Shown here: positions 1 through 7,462 of the stretch, piece after piece | Layout: the number at the start of each line of letters is the position of its first letter | How positions within the stretch are numbered: position 1 is the first letter of the stretch | NCBI GenBank assembly: GCA_945862495.1 | Contig: CAMAYM010000025.1 | Coordinates: forward strand, 1-27,421 | Length of the DNA stretch: 27,421 nt | Source: Bordetella parapertussis | GTDB lineage: Bacteria; Pseudomonadota; Gammaproteobacteria; Burkholderiales; Burkholderiaceae_B | Direction: 5' to 3' | Position numbers and translations under genes: made by a program | Notes under the pieces: generated by a model | Database searches by the model: none | Seen by the model: only the letters and a program-made list of their open reading frames with translations | What the model was told of the DNA's origin: nothing

Positions 1-1642
1 CTGAGAGATCCTTTTTCTGTGCAACTTGGGACATCAGTAAATGATGCCTCACTAAAAATACGACAAGCGCAGTTTCGTCTTTCGCAAGATCATGTGTCCG
101 TGCAAACTTTCTGACTTCTTCGGCGCCAAGGGTAGAGTGGTCACCGCCACGGCCTTTAGCAATATCATGAAATAGAGCCGCAACATAAATCAACCAGTGA
201 CGATCAAATCCTGCTATCAGTCGTGTCGCGAGCGGGTACTCTTGGGCATGTTCGAGCATCGTAAAGCGACGAACATTACGCACGACTGCCAACGTATGTT
301 GATCAACGGTATACACGTGAAATAAATCATGCTGCATTTGACCCACTACCCGGCGAAATGCAGGAATGTAGCGAGGCAAGATATTTAGCATTGTCATTCG
401 CCTGAGCGCATGAACGATCCCTTGACTTTGTTTGAGGATCTCTATAAAAAAATGTCTATTATTAGGCTCCGCTCTAAATGAAGCATCAATCAAGAGTCTG
501 GCATGCCAAATCGCACGTAAGGCACGTGCCGAAAGCTCAGTCAATTCGGGATTCTGCTGCATGACTAAAAAAACGCGTAACAGTTCCGAGGGATGTTTTT
601 GAAAGAGCTCTTCATCGATAATGTCTAAGCGATGATGATGCGCAACGTAGTGCGAATCGAGCTTTCGTGCATCCGTTTGGGATAAAGGAAACAGATGCTC
701 GCCGATGGCCTGCACCAACAATGTATTGAGTTGTGTCACCAACCGTGCAGCCCAATAATATCGCTGCATCAAAATTTCACTTGCACGGCGTGTCTCCGTC
801 GCGGTGATTTGGTATGCCTGGGCGAGTCCATGCTGCAAATCGAATAGCAAACGATCCTCTCGACGATTAACAAGCAAGTGCAATTCAATACGCAGTCTTT
901 TGAATGCTTGTTCGGCGCGATTGAGATCACGGGCCTCGGCATGTGTCAGCAGCCCTGATTGCGCGATTTGATCCCAACTTTGGCCAAAGCCCGCTGCTTT
1001 GGCCATCCATAAAATGACTTGTAGGTCACGCAAACCGCCTGGTGACTCTTTGCAATTTGGCTCAAGTGAGTAGGGGGTATCCTGGTAGCGTGAGTGGCGC
1101 TGCTGCATTTCGCTGCGCTTTGCTTGATAAAAAATTTTAGGGTCCAGTTGATCTTTCATGCGTTGCATGAATACTTGCGTCAGTGATCGACTGCCCGCAA
1201 GCCAGCGCAGTTCTAACAATGAGGTTTCAACGGTTATGTCGGCGCGTGCCTCAGTTAGGCATTGCTCAACGGTGCGCACACTACACCCAGGTTCAAGTCC
1301 AACGTCCCACATCGCAGCGATAAGACCGCTCAGGGTTGCTTCGGCGCTCGGACTCGGTTCTGCAGGTAACAACACCAACAAATCTACGTCTGAAAAGGGG
1401 TAGAGTTCTCCGCGACCGAACCCTCCAACAGCTGCTAACGCAGCACCTTTTGGCAAAGGATATAGAGATAAAAGCTGACGTAACGCTTGATCGGCAATTC
1501 GCCTAAGCGTGTTTAAGAGCGAGTCTGCGCGCGGATTAATCCGATACTTTTCAAAGGCAGCTTGGCGAGCACTGTTGATCTTAGACCGAATCGCACCCAG
1601 GCTCTCACTTAATGTTTCATTAAGTTCGCTTTGTTGAGTCAT
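1..1642 (-). CDS. glnD: PII uridylyltransferase / uridylyl-removing enzyme, N-terminal 547 residues (3' end outside window)
   Basis: GlnD covalently modifies the PII signal proteins with UMP and removes it, reporting glutamine status to nitrogen assimilation. I translated the minus strand from the ATG at 1642 and it stays open to the window edge (547 codons plus one base), so the C-terminal part, including the ACT domains, is missing. The nucleotidyltransferase signature GGFGRGELYPFSDVDL lies at residues 73-88, with metal-binding Asp85 and Asp87. The GlnD linker motif SPGGLRDLQ follows, and an HD phosphohydrolase domain contains LFHDIAKGRGGDHS (His492-Asp493), the uridylyl-removing site. An AGGG Shine-Dalgarno-like stretch lies just upstream of the ATG. 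map lies 59 bases upstream on the same strand, so the two may share transcripts. The family assignment is secure. Confidence 0.96.
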   Translation of the reverse strand, partial: MTQQSELNETLSESLGAIRSKINSARQAAFEKYRINPRADSLLNTLRRIADQALRQLLSLYPLPKGAALAAVGGFGRGELYPFSDVDLLVLLPAEPSPSAEATLSGLIAAMWDVGLEPGCSVRTVEQCLTEARADITVETSLLELRWLAGSRSLTQVFMQRMKDQLDPKIFYQAKRSEMQQRHSRYQDTPYSLEPNCKESPGGLRDLQVILWMAKAAGFGQSWDQIAQSGLLTHAEARDLNRAEQAFKRLRIELHLLVNRREDRLLFDLQHGLAQAYQITATETRRASEILMQRYYWAARLVTQLNTLLVQAIGEHLFPLSQTDARKLDSHYVAHHHRLDIIDEELFQKHPSELLRVFLVMQQNPELTELSARALRAIWHARLLIDASFRAEPNNRHFFIEILKQSQGIVHALRRMTMLNILPRYIPAFRRVVGQMQHDLFHVYTVDQHTLAVVRNVRRFTMLEHAQEYPLATRLIAGFDRHWLIYVAALFHDIAKGRGGDHSTLGAEEVRKFARTHDLAKDETALVVFLVRHHLLMSQVAQKKDLS

Positions 1643-1701
1643 TCGGATACCCTAGCTATAAAAAATTGAAATCGTTTTACTTAAACATCATTGCTTAAAA
1701 A

Positions 1702-2502
1702 TTAAAGTTGGATAAATGCGGGGGGGGCAGGCATTCCAGGCGACTGTGTCAATACCTCAAAACCAGAGTCAGTCACCATAATCGTATGCTCCCATTGAGC
1801 AGAGAGGCTATGGTCACGCGTAACAACGGTCCAGCCATCGGCCAACTGACGGATCTCACGCTTACCTGCATTAATCATGGGTTCAATCGTAAAAATTAGA
1901 CCCGGTTCAAGTTTTTGGCCGGTTCCCGCTTTTCCATAATGCAAAATTTGAGGATCTTGGTGAAATTTTTGACCAATGCCGTGACCACAAAATTCGCGTA
2001 CAACCGAAAACCCCTGTTGTTCTGCGTATTTTTGTATGGAATGTCCAATATCACCCAAGGTATTTCCGGGTTTGACTTGTGCAATACCTAACCACATGCA
2101 CTCATACGTGACCTCAGTCAGGCGTTTAGCTAGGATAGAAGTCTCTCCCACTGCATACATGCGGCTCGTGTCACCAAACCAGCCATCCTTGATAATGGTG
2201 ACATCGATATTTAAGACATCACCGTTTTTCAAGACCTTATCACCAGGGATACCGTGGCAAACTTGATGATTGACTGAAGTGCAAATTGCGCCAGGAAAGG
2301 GTGGGTATCCAGGAGGGGCATAGCCAACCGTTGCCGATTTGACCATTAGCTCTTCCGTCAAAAACTTTAAACATAACCGGTCGAGTTCCCCTGTTGTCAC
2401 ACCAGGTTTAACAAAAGGGGTGATGAAATCAAGGACTTTCGCAGCCTCGCGACATGCTGCGCGCATTTTGGCTTGATCTTCGGGGTTTGTGACTAGACTC
2501 AT
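1702..2502 (-). CDS. map: Type I methionine aminopeptidase
   Basis: This enzyme removes the initiator methionine from nascent cytosolic proteins. The 266-residue product matches the family length and has all five metal ligands in order: Asp100 and Asp111 (NIDVTIIKDGWFGDTSRMY), His174 (FCGHGIG), Glu207 (TIEPM) and Glu238 (QWEHT). His83 in the NHQVCHGIP motif is the usual substrate-binding histidine. The start at 2502 gives the expected N-terminus. The gene diverges from rpsB, an arrangement also seen in E. coli, and shares a 245-base control region with it. A TATAAT hexamer on the minus strand at 2542-2537 is a candidate -10 for this gene. The product is slightly extended at the C-terminus by a Pro-rich tail (APPAFIQL), which I regard as unimportant. 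Confidence 0.98.
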   Translation of the reverse strand: MSLVTNPEDQAKMRAACREAAKVLDFITPFVKPGVTTGELDRLCLKFLTEELMVKSATVGYAPPGYPPFPGAICTSVNHQVCHGIPGDKVLKNGDVLNIDVTIIKDGWFGDTSRMYAVGETSILAKRLTEVTYECMWLGIAQVKPGNTLGDIGHSIQKYAEQQGFSVVREFCGHGIGQKFHQDPQILHYGKAGTGQKLEPGLIFTIEPMINAGKREIRQLADGWTVVTRDHSLSAQWEHTIMVTDSGFEVLTQSPGMPAPPAFIQL

Positions 2503-2508
2503 GGTGAC

Positions 2509-2538
2509 TTGAGTAAACGTAGTGAAAGATAGTAGAAT
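2509..2538 (+). promoter_or_regulatory. Candidate sigma-70 promoter for the rpsB operon
   Basis: TTGAGT (2509-2514) and TAGAAT (2533-2538) are separated by 18 bases, a plausible sigma-70 arrangement on the plus strand. Transcription would start near 2545 and leave an rpsB leader of about 200 bases. The site begins seven bases from the map start codon and overlaps the candidate -10 of map on the other strand. The assignment is inferred from sequence only. Confidence 0.4.
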
Positions 2539-2542
2539 TATA
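2537..2542 (-). promoter_or_regulatory. Candidate -10 element for map
   Basis: A perfect TATAAT hexamer reads on the minus strand about 35 bases upstream of the map start codon, which would give a short leader. No good -35 hexamer sits 16-18 bases further upstream, so this is only a candidate. It overlaps the last two bases of the -10 proposed for rpsB on the opposite strand. Confidence 0.35.
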
Positions 2543-2580
2543 GGCTTACCAAGTTTTGGAACGGGTGAACTACCTGTAAC

Positions 2581-2611
2581 AAAAGGCTAATTTGAATAAT
2601 CAGCCTTTTTT
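2581..2611 (+). terminator. Terminator-like hairpin with T-run in the rpsB leader (possible attenuator)
   Basis: AAAAGGCT (2581-2588) pairs with AGCCTTTT (2602-2609) around a 13-base loop, and six T residues run from 2606 to 2611. It lies between the candidate promoter at 2509-2538 and the rpsB start. It could cause premature termination in the leader, or end a short upstream transcript. The stem has only three GC pairs, so strength is uncertain. In E. coli the map-rpsB gap also yields a structured leader RNA (t44/tff), but I see no sequence basis for claiming homology. Confidence 0.45.
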
Positions 2612-2637
2612 GGTAAATGTTGATAGTAATTGGTGCA

Positions 2638-2658
2638 TTGCAAACAGGGTGTTTGCAA
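2638..2658 (+). promoter_or_regulatory. Perfect 9-bp inverted repeat in the rpsB leader
   Basis: TTGCAAACA (2638-2646) and TGTTTGCAA (2650-2658) are exact reverse complements separated by GGG. As DNA it could be an operator; as RNA it would be a 9-bp stem with a three-base loop about 90 bases before the rpsB start. A partial copy of its right half (AGGGTGCTTGC, 2685-2695) follows. Ribosomal protein S2 is known to autoregulate rpsB through leader RNA in some bacteria, so an S2-binding element is one reading, but not one I can prove. Confidence 0.5.
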
Positions 2659-2747
2659 ATACCAAAATCGCGTGTCATGTCGCCAGGGTGCTTGCTTAGA
2701 GCAGGTGCATGCATGACACTAGACCTAACCCTCGGAGCTTTATCATT

Positions 2748-3494
2748 ATGTCTTTAATGCGTGAAATGTTAGAAGCGGGCGTCCACTTTGGCCACCAAAC
2801 CCGTTACTGGAATCCCAAGATGGCACCTTACATCTTTGGTCATCGCAACAAAATTCACATCATCAACCTCGAAAAGACTGTTGCAAACTACCAAGATGCA
2901 ACCAAGTTTTTGCGTCAGGTTGCTGCAAAAGGCGGAACGGTTCTTTTCGTTGGCACAAAACGTGCTGCACGTGAACTGGTCGCGGCAGAAGCCGCCCGTG
3001 CCGGAATGCCTTTCGTTGACAGCCGTTGGCTCGGCGGCATGCTGACCAACTTCAAAACGGTCAAAAGCTCGATCAAACGCTTGAAAGACATGGAAGTCAT
3101 GATTGCCGAAGGCACAACTGAGCGGATGAGCAAGAAAGAAGGTTTGATGTTCCAACGCGAACTCGACAAGCTTAACAAGTCGATTGGCGGCATTAAGGAC
3201 ATGAACGGCTTACCTGACGCTATTTTCATGATCGACGTTGGTTATCACAAGATTGCAGTTGCCGAAGCAAATGCGCTGGGAATCCCAGTCGTTGCTGTGG
3301 TGGATACCAATCACTCACCCGACGGAATTGATTTCATTATTCCTGGTAATGATGACTCTGCCAAAGCCATTGCACTTTATGCTTCTGGCGTCGCAGATGC
3401 TGTGATCGCTGGACGTGGTGACAACATCAACGGTTTGGTCGAAGAACTGACTCAGGGTGAAGAGTTTGTTGAAGTTGAGCAGGCAAAGGCCTAA
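2748..3494 (+). CDS. rpsB: 30S ribosomal protein S2
   Basis: S2 binds the head-body junction of the 30S subunit and is needed for S1 recruitment. The 248-residue product starts MSLMREMLEAGVHFGHQTR and carries the family hallmarks WNPKM, HIINLEKT, FVGTKRAA, WLGGMLTN and the VDTNHSPDGIDFIIPGNDD region. I chose ATG 2748 because it gives the conserved N-terminus and has GGAG at 2734-2737. An in-frame ATG at 2709 would add 13 residues with no counterpart in S2 proteins. It is the first gene of the long plus-strand run and is followed by tsf, the classic rpsB-tsf pair. The leader region contains possible control structures. Confidence 0.98.
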   Translation: MSLMREMLEAGVHFGHQTRYWNPKMAPYIFGHRNKIHIINLEKTVANYQDATKFLRQVAAKGGTVLFVGTKRAARELVAAEAARAGMPFVDSRWLGGMLTNFKTVKSSIKRLKDMEVMIAEGTTERMSKKEGLMFQRELDKLNKSIGGIKDMNGLPDAIFMIDVGYHKIAVAEANALGIPVVAVVDTNHSPDGIDFIIPGNDDSAKAIALYASGVADAVIAGRGDNINGLVEELTQGEEFVEVEQAKA

Positions 3495-3503
3495 TCACTG
3501 ATC

Positions 3504-3524
3504 GCGCTCGCGTATTTCGAGCGC
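3504..3524 (+). other. Small stem-loop after rpsB
   Basis: GCGCTCG (3504-3510) pairs exactly with CGAGCGC (3518-3524) across a seven-base loop, ten bases after the rpsB stop. No T-run follows, so it is unlikely to be a strong terminator. It may protect the 3' end of processed rpsB message. Confidence 0.4.
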
Positions 3525-3534
3525 TTGACACTTA

Positions 3535-3558
3535 CACCCTGGCCCCTTGGTCAGGGTG
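3535..3558 (+). other. Strong stem-loop just upstream of tsf
   Basis: CACCCTGGCC (3535-3544) pairs with GGTCAGGGTG (3549-3558) over a CCTT loop: ten pairs including one G-T wobble. It ends 14 bases before the tsf Shine-Dalgarno. The following bases (CATTTATT) are not a proper T-run. In E. coli the rpsB-tsf gap carries a partial terminator that tunes the two products, so a comparable role in stability or attenuation is a reasonable inference. Confidence 0.5.
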
Positions 3559-3581
3559 CATTTATTAACACTGGAGCAAAC

Positions 3582-4460
3582 ATGGCTGACATTACCGCCG
3601 CAATGGTCAAAGAGTTGCGCGAAAAAACTGACGCACCCATGATGGAGTGCAAAAAAGCCCTGACTGAGGCTGCCGGCGACATGGCGCGTGCCGAAGAAAT
3701 ACTTCGTGTCAAGCTAGGCAGTAAAGCCAGCAAGGCCGCCAGCCGTGTCACGGCAGAGGGACTGATTGGTCTCTATATTTCCCCGGATGCTAAAAAAGGC
3801 GCAGTGATTGAAATCAACTGCGAAACTGACTTTGTTGCAAAAAATGACGACTTTGTTGCATTTGTTGCAAACCTCGCTAAATTAGTTGCGATGGAAGGTG
3901 TGTCAGATGTCGCAGCACTCTCCGCTTCACCAATGGCTGAAGGAACAGTGGACAGCGTTCGCACTGCCTTAATCGGCAAGATTGGCGAAAACATTTCTAT
4001 TCGCCGCTTCCAGCGTTACGACACGCCTAACAAGCTAGCGAGCTATGTACACAGCGGCAAAATCGGTGTGATGGTTGAGTTTTCAGGCGCTGACGAGGTT
4101 GGTAAGGACTTGGCCATGCATATCGCTGCGACTAAGCCACGTGCTGTTGACGAAACCGGTGTTTCCGATGCTGACAAAGAAACAGAGCGTTCAGTCGCAC
4201 GTCAAAAGGCTGCCGAATCTGGCAAACCAGCCGAGATCGTTGAGAAAATGGTTGAAGGTGCTGTTCAAAAGTACCTCAAAGAAGTTGCATTGCTGTCACA
4301 GCCTTTCGTTAAAAACGATAAGCAGACCGTGGCACAGATGCTAAAAGAGAAATCATCTTCGATTGCAGGTTTTTCCCTGTTTGTCGTTGGTGAGGGCATT
4401 GAAAAGAAAACCAGTGACTTTGCTGCCGAAGTAGCCGCAGCGGCTGCCGGTAACGCATAA
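3582..4460 (+). CDS. tsf: Translation elongation factor Ts
   Basis: EF-Ts is the nucleotide exchange factor that releases GDP from EF-Tu. The 292-residue product has the N-terminal UBA-like helix region with the signature TDAPMMECKKAL, then the core with INCETDFVAKNDDF and MHIAATKPRAV, and an Ala-rich C-terminus. I chose ATG 3582, which has GGAG at 3573-3576 five bases upstream and gives MADITAAMVKELREKT; the reading frame upstream has no conserved sequence. It follows rpsB after 87 bases containing two hairpins. A strong 11-bp hairpin lies directly after its stop. Confidence 0.98.
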   Translation: MADITAAMVKELREKTDAPMMECKKALTEAAGDMARAEEILRVKLGSKASKAASRVTAEGLIGLYISPDAKKGAVIEINCETDFVAKNDDFVAFVANLAKLVAMEGVSDVAALSASPMAEGTVDSVRTALIGKIGENISIRRFQRYDTPNKLASYVHSGKIGVMVEFSGADEVGKDLAMHIAATKPRAVDETGVSDADKETERSVARQKAAESGKPAEIVEKMVEGAVQKYLKEVALLSQPFVKNDKQTVAQMLKEKSSSIAGFSLFVVGEGIEKKTSDFAAEVAAAAAGNA

Positions 4461-4472
4461 TTTTGTATCAAA

Positions 4473-4503
4473 AGCCGGGCGGCGCTGCATTGGCCGCCCG
4501 GCT
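4473..4503 (+). terminator. GC-rich 11-bp stem-loop between tsf and pyrH, no T-run
   Basis: AGCCGGGCGGC (4473-4483) pairs perfectly with GCCGCCCGGCT (4493-4503) over a nine-base loop. The downstream sequence ATCGCATACAATTTTG has no canonical T-run, so this may be a partial terminator, an RNA-stability element or a processing site separating the ribosomal part of the operon from pyrH. The flanks contain a degenerate direct repeat (CGCATAATTTTGT near 4455 and CGCATACAATTTTGT near 4506). Confidence 0.5.
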
Positions 4504-4550
4504 ATCGCATACAATTTTGTTTGTGTTTAATACTCCGGATTGATCCCCAT

Positions 4551-5267
4551 ATGACCAGCAGAATGCACAAACGAGTCCTCCTCAAACTGTCTGGCGAAGC
4601 ATTGATGGGTGATGATGCATTTGGCATCAATCGTGCCACGATCATGCGAATGACTGACGAGGTTGCCGAAGTTGCCGCAATGGGCGTACAACTCGCCATT
4701 GTCATTGGTGGTGGCAATATCTTTCGCGGTGTCGCACCGGGTGCACAAGGCATGGATCGTGCGACGGCCGACTACATGGGTATGATGGCAACCGTGATGA
4801 ATGCGCTCGCACTTCAAGATGCGCTCAAGCATCGAGGTGTTGATGCCCGCGTTCAGTCAGCCCTCAATATCGAGCAGGTTGTCGAGCCCTATATTCGCCC
4901 AAAAGCTTTACGCTACCTCGAAGAAGGGAAAGTTGTTATTTTTGCAGCTGGAACGGGTAATCCATTTTTTACAACGGATACTGCCGCTGCACTCCGCGGT
5001 GCGGAAATTGGTGCAGAAGTCGTGCTAAAGGCCACTAAAGTCGATGGCATTTACAGTGCCGATCCAAATAAGGATCCTGCCGCAACGCGTTACACACGCA
5101 TTAGCTTTGACGAGGTGATCGTTAAACGTCTCGAAATTATGGACGCGACAGCTTTCGCATTATGTCGCGACCAAAAACTACCTATTAAAGTGTTTTCTAT
5201 CAACAAACCAGGCGCGTTAAGACGTGCTGTTAGTGGCGAGGATGAGGGCACCCTCGTTCACGTCTAA
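4551..5267 (+). CDS. pyrH: UMP kinase
   Basis: PyrH phosphorylates UMP to UDP in pyrimidine nucleotide synthesis, as a hexamer of the amino-acid-kinase fold. The 238-residue product shows KRVLLKLSGEALMGDD at the N-terminus, the GGGNIFRG phosphate-binding loop, the DYMGMMATVMNALALQDAL segment, GTGNPFFTTDTAAALRGAE and KVDGIYSADPNKDPAATRY. I chose ATG 4551; a TTG at 4521 would add ten unconserved residues, and ATG 4563 would remove four. The Shine-Dalgarno is weak for either choice. The stop lies ten bases before frr, whose ribosome-binding site overlaps the pyrH end. Confidence 0.96.
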   Translation: MTSRMHKRVLLKLSGEALMGDDAFGINRATIMRMTDEVAEVAAMGVQLAIVIGGGNIFRGVAPGAQGMDRATADYMGMMATVMNALALQDALKHRGVDARVQSALNIEQVVEPYIRPKALRYLEEGKVVIFAAGTGNPFFTTDTAAALRGAEIGAEVVLKATKVDGIYSADPNKDPAATRYTRISFDEVIVKRLEIMDATAFALCRDQKLPIKVFSINKPGALRRAVSGEDEGTLVHV

Positions 5268-5277
5268 AGGAAACAAC

Positions 5278-5838
5278 ATGAGTATCGCGGACATCCAACA
5301 ATCTACAGAAAGTCGTATGGGGAAATCCCTTGAGACTCTCAAGGCAAATATTGCCAAAATTCGTACGGGTCGTGCACATACCGGGATTCTTGATCACGTT
5401 CAGGTTGAGTATTACGGCTCTCCTGTTCCAATCAGCCAGGTGGCAAACGTGACGCTCATGGATGCCCGGACACTCAGCGTGTCTGTATGGGAAAAAAATC
5501 TTGGGGCGGCTGTAGAAAAGGCAATCCGTGATTCAGACCTAGGGCTCAATCCCGTTGGGATGGGCGACAGCATTCGAGTACCCATGCCAGCCCTTACAGA
5601 AGAACGTCGTCGCGACCTCAATAAAGTTGTTAAATCAGAAGGCGAAGACGCAAAAATTGCCATTCGTAATTTGCGTCGAGATGCCAACGAAGCGTTCAAG
5701 AAACTTGTTAAAGAAAAAGAAATTTCTGAGGATGATGAGCGCCGTGCACAAGATATCGTTCAAAAATTGACAGATCGCTGCGTCATTGAAATTGACAAGA
5801 TGATTGTTCAAAAAGAAGCTGAGATCATGACGGTTTGA
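5278..5838 (+). CDS. frr: Ribosome recycling factor
   Basis: RRF works with EF-G to split post-termination ribosomes. The 186-residue length is typical. The sequence has the expected ESRMGKSLETLKANIAKIRTGRA start, the YYGSPVPISQVANV hinge region, and the C-terminal helical region with ERRRDLNKVVK and IRNLRRDANE. ATG 5278 has a good AAGGA at 5267-5271; the frame continues upstream into the pyrH end but without conserved sequence. The pyrH stop codon (5265-5267) overlaps this ribosome-binding site, suggesting coupled translation. The pyrH-frr pairing is widely conserved. Confidence 0.98.
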   Translation: MSIADIQQSTESRMGKSLETLKANIAKIRTGRAHTGILDHVQVEYYGSPVPISQVANVTLMDARTLSVSVWEKNLGAAVEKAIRDSDLGLNPVGMGDSIRVPMPALTEERRRDLNKVVKSEGEDAKIAIRNLRRDANEAFKKLVKEKEISEDDERRAQDIVQKLTDRCVIEIDKMIVQKEAEIMTV

Positions 5839-5850
5839 TCCGTCATTTAT

Positions 5851-6615
5851 ATGGCAATCAGCTCAACCATTGACATCCCGGTTATATCCGAGGTCCCTAA
5901 TCATGTTGCCATCATCATGGATGGTAACGGACGTTGGGCGGCCAAACGTTTTTTACCCCGAACAGCTGGCCATGCTCGGGGTGTTCAATCTGTTCGCGCT
6001 GCGGTAGAAACGTGCGGCAAGATGGGGGTGCGCTATCTCACTTTATTTGCTTTTAGTTCTGAAAATTGGCGTCGTCCTGCAGATGAAGTCTCCTTGCTGA
6101 TGCGCTTGTTTGTTCAGGCTCTGGAAAGAGAGGTTTCTCGATTGCTTGACCAAGGTGTTCGTTTGCGTGTCGTAGGCGATCTGTCCGCTTTCGAACCTAA
6201 ACTTCAAGAATTGATTATCCAAGCTCAGGCAAAAACTGCCCATAACGATCAGCTCCATCTCACCATTGCTGCCAATTACGGCGGCCGTTGGGACATTTTG
6301 CAGGCTATGAAAAAGATGATGCTTGCTCACCCCGAATATGGCTCCGATCCTGGGCGCATTGATGAAAATGCTCTTTCAGAACATCTGTCAATGTCATGGG
6401 CACCAGAACCCGACTTATTTATCCGCACAGGTGGAGAGCAGCGTGTTTCAAATTTTCTGATTTGGCAACTTGCCTACACTGAATTGTTTTTTTCTGATTG
6501 TTACTGGCCAGATTTTAATTCTGAAGAATTAAAAAATGCCTTTGAGTGGTACCGACATCGAGAAAGACGGTTTGGGCGAACAAGCGCACAACTTCAACCT
6601 CATACGACGAGCTAA
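5851..6615 (+). CDS. uppS: Isoprenyl transferase (undecaprenyl diphosphate synthase)
   Basis: UppS makes the C55 undecaprenyl diphosphate carrier for peptidoglycan and O-antigen by cis-condensing isopentenyl diphosphate units. The 254-residue product contains HVAIIMDGNGRWA with catalytic Asp24, the FSSENWRRP motif, and the C-terminal signature DLFIRTGGEQRVSNFLIWQ followed by YTELFFSDCYWPDF. The start at 5851 has no clear Shine-Dalgarno; it sits 12 bases after the frr stop, so coupling to frr is likely. It feeds the envelope genes that follow, and dxr two genes on makes the isoprenoid precursor. Confidence 0.97.
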   Translation: MAISSTIDIPVISEVPNHVAIIMDGNGRWAAKRFLPRTAGHARGVQSVRAAVETCGKMGVRYLTLFAFSSENWRRPADEVSLLMRLFVQALEREVSRLLDQGVRLRVVGDLSAFEPKLQELIIQAQAKTAHNDQLHLTIAANYGGRWDILQAMKKMMLAHPEYGSDPGRIDENALSEHLSMSWAPEPDLFIRTGGEQRVSNFLIWQLAYTELFFSDCYWPDFNSEELKNAFEWYRHRERRFGRTSAQLQPHTTS

Positions 6616-6619
6616 CGAA

Positions 6620-7462
6620 ATGCTCAAACAGCGTATCCTAACAGCCATCGTGTTGCTTACGGCCTTGGCTGGCGTGCTTTCATTTGATTCAGCTTGGCCA
6701 TTTTTGACGTTTCTGGCGATCACCTGCGGCGTCGCTGGCTGGGAATGGACCCGACTGACGTTAAGTCGTACCTCAGCCTATCCAATTTGGCTGGGCGTCG
6801 GTCTCTTCGTTTTCACCATGGCTCAAACATTCGCTTGGCTTAGCCTCGGCTTGACCAGCACCCTAGCTATTCAGGTCTGTGCGGGACTCTGTGTCGTATT
6901 TTGGTTCCTTGCTGTGGGCACCGCCATTTATCGCGCACAAGTTCAAGTACCTACTGCACCCACCGCTTGGAGCGGCTTTGCGCTACTCACATTATTTGCC
7001 ACGTGGGGTGTTCTTGCGATTCTTTATCTTTCTCATGGGGTGACCTATGTGTTGTCGTTACTGATTGTTGTCTGGATCGCTGATATCGCGGCTTACTTTG
7101 TAGGACGTGCCATGGGTCGCCACAAACTTGCACCGTCCATTAGCCCTGGTAAAACCCGTGAGGGTGCGTTGGCAGGAATTGTTGGTGTGGTGATTTGGAT
7201 ACTCGCATCCGCCCATTGGCAAGGCAGCTTTGCAGCAGATCTCATGCAGAGATGGGGGCTGATCAGTACCATCCTATTAGCCGTTTTACTCGCAGTCTTT
7301 TCTATCTGTGGAGATTTGTTCGAATCCATGCTTAAACGAAGGGCTGGCGTTAAAGATTCAAGTCAATTGCTGCCAGGACATGGCGGAGTCTACGATCGAA
7401 TTGATGCGGTGGTCGCGGTCGTGCCCTTAGCCTATGTACTCACTGAAGGTTTGCGATTTTGA
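6620..7462 (+). CDS. cdsA: Phosphatidate cytidylyltransferase
   Basis: CdsA converts phosphatidic acid and CTP to CDP-diacylglycerol, the branch point for phospholipids. The 280-residue membrane protein begins MLKQRILTAIVLLTALAG, has several hydrophobic segments, and ends with the family signature: SMLKRRAGVKDSSQ, then LLPGHGGVYDRID, including the PGHGG and DRxD residues. ATG 6620 is four bases after the uppS stop, and the product length matches the family (E. coli about 285). Reading from an earlier in-frame ATG at 6536 would only add sequence overlapping uppS. The stop overlaps the start of dxr. Confidence 0.97.
   Translation: MLKQRILTAIVLLTALAGVLSFDSAWPFLTFLAITCGVAGWEWTRLTLSRTSAYPIWLGVGLFVFTMAQTFAWLSLGLTSTLAIQVCAGLCVVFWFLAVGTAIYRAQVQVPTAPTAWSGFALLTLFATWGVLAILYLSHGVTYVLSLLIVVWIADIAAYFVGRAMGRHKLAPSISPGKTREGALAGIVGVVIWILASAHWQGSFAADLMQRWGLISTILLAVLLAVFSICGDLFESMLKRRAGVKDSSQLLPGHGGVYDRIDAVVAVVPLAYVLTEGLRF

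Noticed and set aside
2709..2747. Upstream in-frame ATG for rpsB
   Set aside because: It would add 13 residues not found in S2 proteins; ATG 2748 gives the conserved N-terminus with a GGAG motif.
2645..3558. CAGGGTG heptamer recurring in the rpsB leader and the rpsB-tsf gap as a possible shared regulatory motif
   Set aside because: The same heptamer also occurs inside rpsB and ppsA coding sequence, so the recurrence is weak evidence.
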